This document shows positions 61,877 through 64,000 of a stretch of DNA of 64,000 bases, piece after piece. This DNA is from Acidicapsa acidisoli (GTDB taxonomy: Bacteria; Acidobacteriota; Terriglobia; Terriglobales; Acidobacteriaceae): the NCBI RefSeq assembly GCF_025685625.1, contig NZ_JAGSYI010000003.1, positions 186,001 through 250,000 on the forward strand, read 5' to 3'. Every line of letters begins with the position of its first letter. Within the stretch, counting starts at the first letter, position 1. The notes under the pieces are model-generated. The model saw only the letters and a list, made by a program, of their open reading frames with translations. It made no database searches and was not told where the DNA came from. Made by a program: the position numbers and the translations under genes.

Positions 61877-63997
61877 ATGACTCTGCAACGCACCGTTGGA
61901 GCCGCCCTGCTGCTGGCATCTGCCGCCTTGGTTCCGGCTCTCGCCCAGTCTCCATCTGTCTTTGGATATATCGACTTCACCCAGCAGTCCAGGATCGATT
62001 CTGAATTCCTCGCAGTTCCCGACGCGAAGCTTGCCGGGCAGGAGCTCAAAACGCTTACGGCGAAGCCACACCTCGCCAGTTCCAAAGAGGATCACGAGAC
62101 CGCGGAATACGTGGCCCAGAAGTTCAAAGCCGCGGGCCTCGATACCGAGATCGTCCCGTATCGCGTCCTGCTCAACCAGCCGCGCAAGGTGAGCTTTGAA
62201 GCGCGCGATGACTCGGGAGCGGTGATTTCAACCGGCCCCACGCGCGAGCATGTCAGCAGCGATCCGTTTCAGGATGATCCCCGCGTGGTGATGCCCTTCA
62301 ACGGCTCTTCGGGATCGGGCGATGTGACAGGCGAAGTAGTCTACGCCAACTACGGCCGGCTTGAGGACTTCGACGAGCTCGCTGCGCAGCACATCGATTT
62401 GCACGGCAAGATCGTGCTGGTTCGCTATGGCGCCAACTTCCGTGGCGTCAAGGTCTATATCGCGGAACAGCGCGGCGCCATCGGCGTGCTCATCTACTCT
62501 GATCCGCAGGACGATGGTTACTTCCAGGGCGATGCTTATCCCAATGGCCCATGGCGTCCAGAGACCGGCGTCCAGCGCGGCTCGGTGCAATATCTATTCA
62601 AATATCCCGGCGATCCGCAGACTCCCGGCGTGGCCTCGACGCCTGATCTGCCTGACTCGGCCCGCCTTGATCCACTCAAGACCGGCAATCAGCCGAGTAT
62701 CATCTCCATCCCGATCAGCTATCACGACGCCTCGCCCATCCTGCAGGCATTGAAAGGTCCCAGCGTTCCAAAAGGATGGCAAGGAGCGTTGCCCTTCAGC
62801 TATCACATCGGCGGAACTGGAGCCAGCGTTCATCTCATCTCAGACCAGGATTACCAGGTGAGAACCATCTGGGATGTGATCGGAAAGATCAAAGGCACGC
62901 AGGCCCCCGACAATTGGGTCGTGATCGGCAACCATCGCGACGCATGGGTCTATGGCGCTGTCGACCCGAACAGCGGCACGGCGGCCATGCTTGAGGCCGT
63001 GCATGGCTTCGGAGCTTTGCTCAAGACGGGCTGGAAGCCAAAGCGTACCATCGTTGTCGCGAGCTGGGATGCGGAAGAGGAAGGCCTGATCGGTTCAACG
63101 GAATGGACCGAACAATATGAAAAAACACTGGAGCATGCGGTCGGATACTTCAACGTCGACGTAGCCGTGGCCGGGAGCGAATTCGGCGCGGAGGCCGTAC
63201 CGTCTCTGAAGCAGTTCATCCGCGAGGTAACGAAAGAAGTTCCGAGTCCGAAGGGCGGCACTGTGTACGAACAGTGGAAGCTGGCTGCAGCGGGTGAAGC
63301 GCGCGACTCCAATACCGGCCACATCACCCATGCGAATGCTCCGTCGGAAGATGTTACCGTAGGCGATCTTGGCAGTGGTTCGGATTTCACGCCATTCTTG
63401 CAGCATGTCGGCGTCCCCTCGACGGACATCGGCTCCCACGGCAGCTATGGCGTTTACCACTCGGTCTTCGACAACTACGCATGGTACGTGCAGAATGCCG
63501 ATCCGAGCTTTGTGTACCTGCAGGAGATGGCGCGCGTTCTCGGCCTCGAAGCGCTGCACATGGCCGACACGGACGTGCTGCCCTACGACTATGTGACCTA
63601 CGGCAAAGAGATCTCTTCTTACCTCGACACCGCCAAGCACAAGGCGACGGCCAAGGGAATTGACTTCGCATCCGCTGAGGCTGCCGTTGCCCGATTCAGT
63701 AAAGCGGCAGAAGCGGTTCGAAGCCGTCAACTGGCTCCTGGATCCGATCTCTCTCGGCTCAACGCCACTTTGCGCGAAACGGAGAGCGACTTCATCTCCC
63801 AGGCCGGACTGCCGAATCGTCCCTGGTATAAGCACACGATCTACGCGCCAGGCGAATATACGGGCTATGCCGCAGTTGTCATTCCCGGCGTCAACGAAGC
63901 ACTCGACGCTAAGAACGCGGCCGTGGCAACGCAGCAACTAGCCGTGCTGACACAGGCCCTGAACCACGCCGCGCAGACTCTCGAATCCGCGCAATAG
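61877..63997 (+). CDS. Exported M28 peptidase, glutamate carboxypeptidase II-like
   Basis: This 706-residue protein has a signal peptide (AALLLASAALVPALAQSPS), a PA insert (DLHGKIVLVRYGANFRGVKV, GAIGVLIYSDPQDDGYF), and the di-zinc core. VVIGNHRDAWVYGAVDPNSG supplies the histidine and bridging aspartate, SWDAEEEGLIGSTEW the glutamate base and ligand, FNVDVAVAGSEFG the next aspartate, and SYGVYHSVFDNYAW the last histidine. The C-terminal dimerisation domain (RETESDFISQAGLPNRPWYK) is of the transferrin-receptor type. All catalytic positions match glutamate carboxypeptidase II (PSMA). The protein is complete, ending 3 bp before the window edge. Confidence 0.93.
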   Translation: MTLQRTVGAALLLASAALVPALAQSPSVFGYIDFTQQSRIDSEFLAVPDAKLAGQELKTLTAKPHLASSKEDHETAEYVAQKFKAAGLDTEIVPYRVLLNQPRKVSFEARDDSGAVISTGPTREHVSSDPFQDDPRVVMPFNGSSGSGDVTGEVVYANYGRLEDFDELAAQHIDLHGKIVLVRYGANFRGVKVYIAEQRGAIGVLIYSDPQDDGYFQGDAYPNGPWRPETGVQRGSVQYLFKYPGDPQTPGVASTPDLPDSARLDPLKTGNQPSIISIPISYHDASPILQALKGPSVPKGWQGALPFSYHIGGTGASVHLISDQDYQVRTIWDVIGKIKGTQAPDNWVVIGNHRDAWVYGAVDPNSGTAAMLEAVHGFGALLKTGWKPKRTIVVASWDAEEEGLIGSTEWTEQYEKTLEHAVGYFNVDVAVAGSEFGAEAVPSLKQFIREVTKEVPSPKGGTVYEQWKLAAAGEARDSNTGHITHANAPSEDVTVGDLGSGSDFTPFLQHVGVPSTDIGSHGSYGVYHSVFDNYAWYVQNADPSFVYLQEMARVLGLEALHMADTDVLPYDYVTYGKEISSYLDTAKHKATAKGIDFASAEAAVARFSKAAEAVRSRQLAPGSDLSRLNATLRETESDFISQAGLPNRPWYKHTIYAPGEYTGYAAVVIPGVNEALDAKNAAVATQQLAVLTQALNHAAQTLESAQ

Positions 63998-64000
63998 GGG

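Overview
The window reads as a chromosomal segment of an Acidobacteriota bacterium, most likely Terriglobia (subdivision 1, Acidobacteriaceae-like). This is an inference from family content, not from a marker gene. The supporting signs are a small AT-hook/coiled-coil protein, a winged-helix/AAA regulator, secreted NHL/MBG-repeat and TadG-like proteins of the type common in that phylum, several secreted hydrolases, an amidohydrolase with an N-terminal carboxypeptidase-regulatory-like domain, and core gene order yicC-gmk-rpoZ-coaBC-udg.

Left end (1 to about 5.1 kb): an accessory region. It holds an ECF sigma factor cut by the window edge, an XRE regulator, small unknown genes, and a decayed dnaE2 remnant whose 5' half is replaced by the first 39 or so codons of a LysR-type gene. 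An excisionase and a tyrosine integrase follow, ending 55 bp from the 3' end of a tRNA-Asn gene. This is the usual layout of an integrated element whose other end lies outside the window.

5.2-14.2 kb: a carboxymuconolactone decarboxylase-like protein, a CAP-domain protein, a solo DppC-type permease coupled to a metallophosphoesterase, two amidohydrolases, an outer-membrane barrel candidate, an HTH-TOBE molybdate-type protein and an EamA transporter. A perfect 16-bp palindrome that matches the ParB-binding site parS lies at 14241-14256 and suggests that this part of the chromosome belongs to the origin-proximal ParABS domain.

14.4-28.1 kb: a vapBC-like pair, then mainly secreted or envelope enzymes: a phosphoesterase (phospholipase C type), an M28 peptidase, an HtrA protease, a peptidoglycan-binding protein, an alpha/beta hydrolase and a type-B carboxylesterase. 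lysA, a PspC/zinc-ribbon protein and a TPR protein follow.

28.1-43 kb: largely housekeeping. RlpA, pyrF, a polyprenyl-phosphate sugar transferase, priA with a GT8 glycosyltransferase, a ROK/polyphosphate-glucokinase-like kinase, and a minus-strand run of ABC exporter, yicC, gmk, rpoZ, coaBC and a family-4 uracil-DNA glycosylase.

43-64 kb: a divergent SDR/ArsR pair with a probable leaderless promoter, a winged-helix/AAA regulator, a partly broken TadG-like von Willebrand A gene, rapZ and a long-form hpf, a sodium:solute symporter with a LacI-type operator upstream, and mtnA. A large NHL/MBG-repeat protein follows, whose reading frame runs antisense into mtnA. Then come mscL with a zinc-ribbon tail, a cytochrome P460, a Clp-N membrane protein and a second M28 (glutamate carboxypeptidase II-like) peptidase.

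I did not find a clearly new multi-gene system. The observations most worth following are the parS site, the LysR/dnaE2 chimera inside a tRNA-Asn island, the helically phased repeats beside the tRNA, and the NHL/MBG gene that has lost its stop codon.
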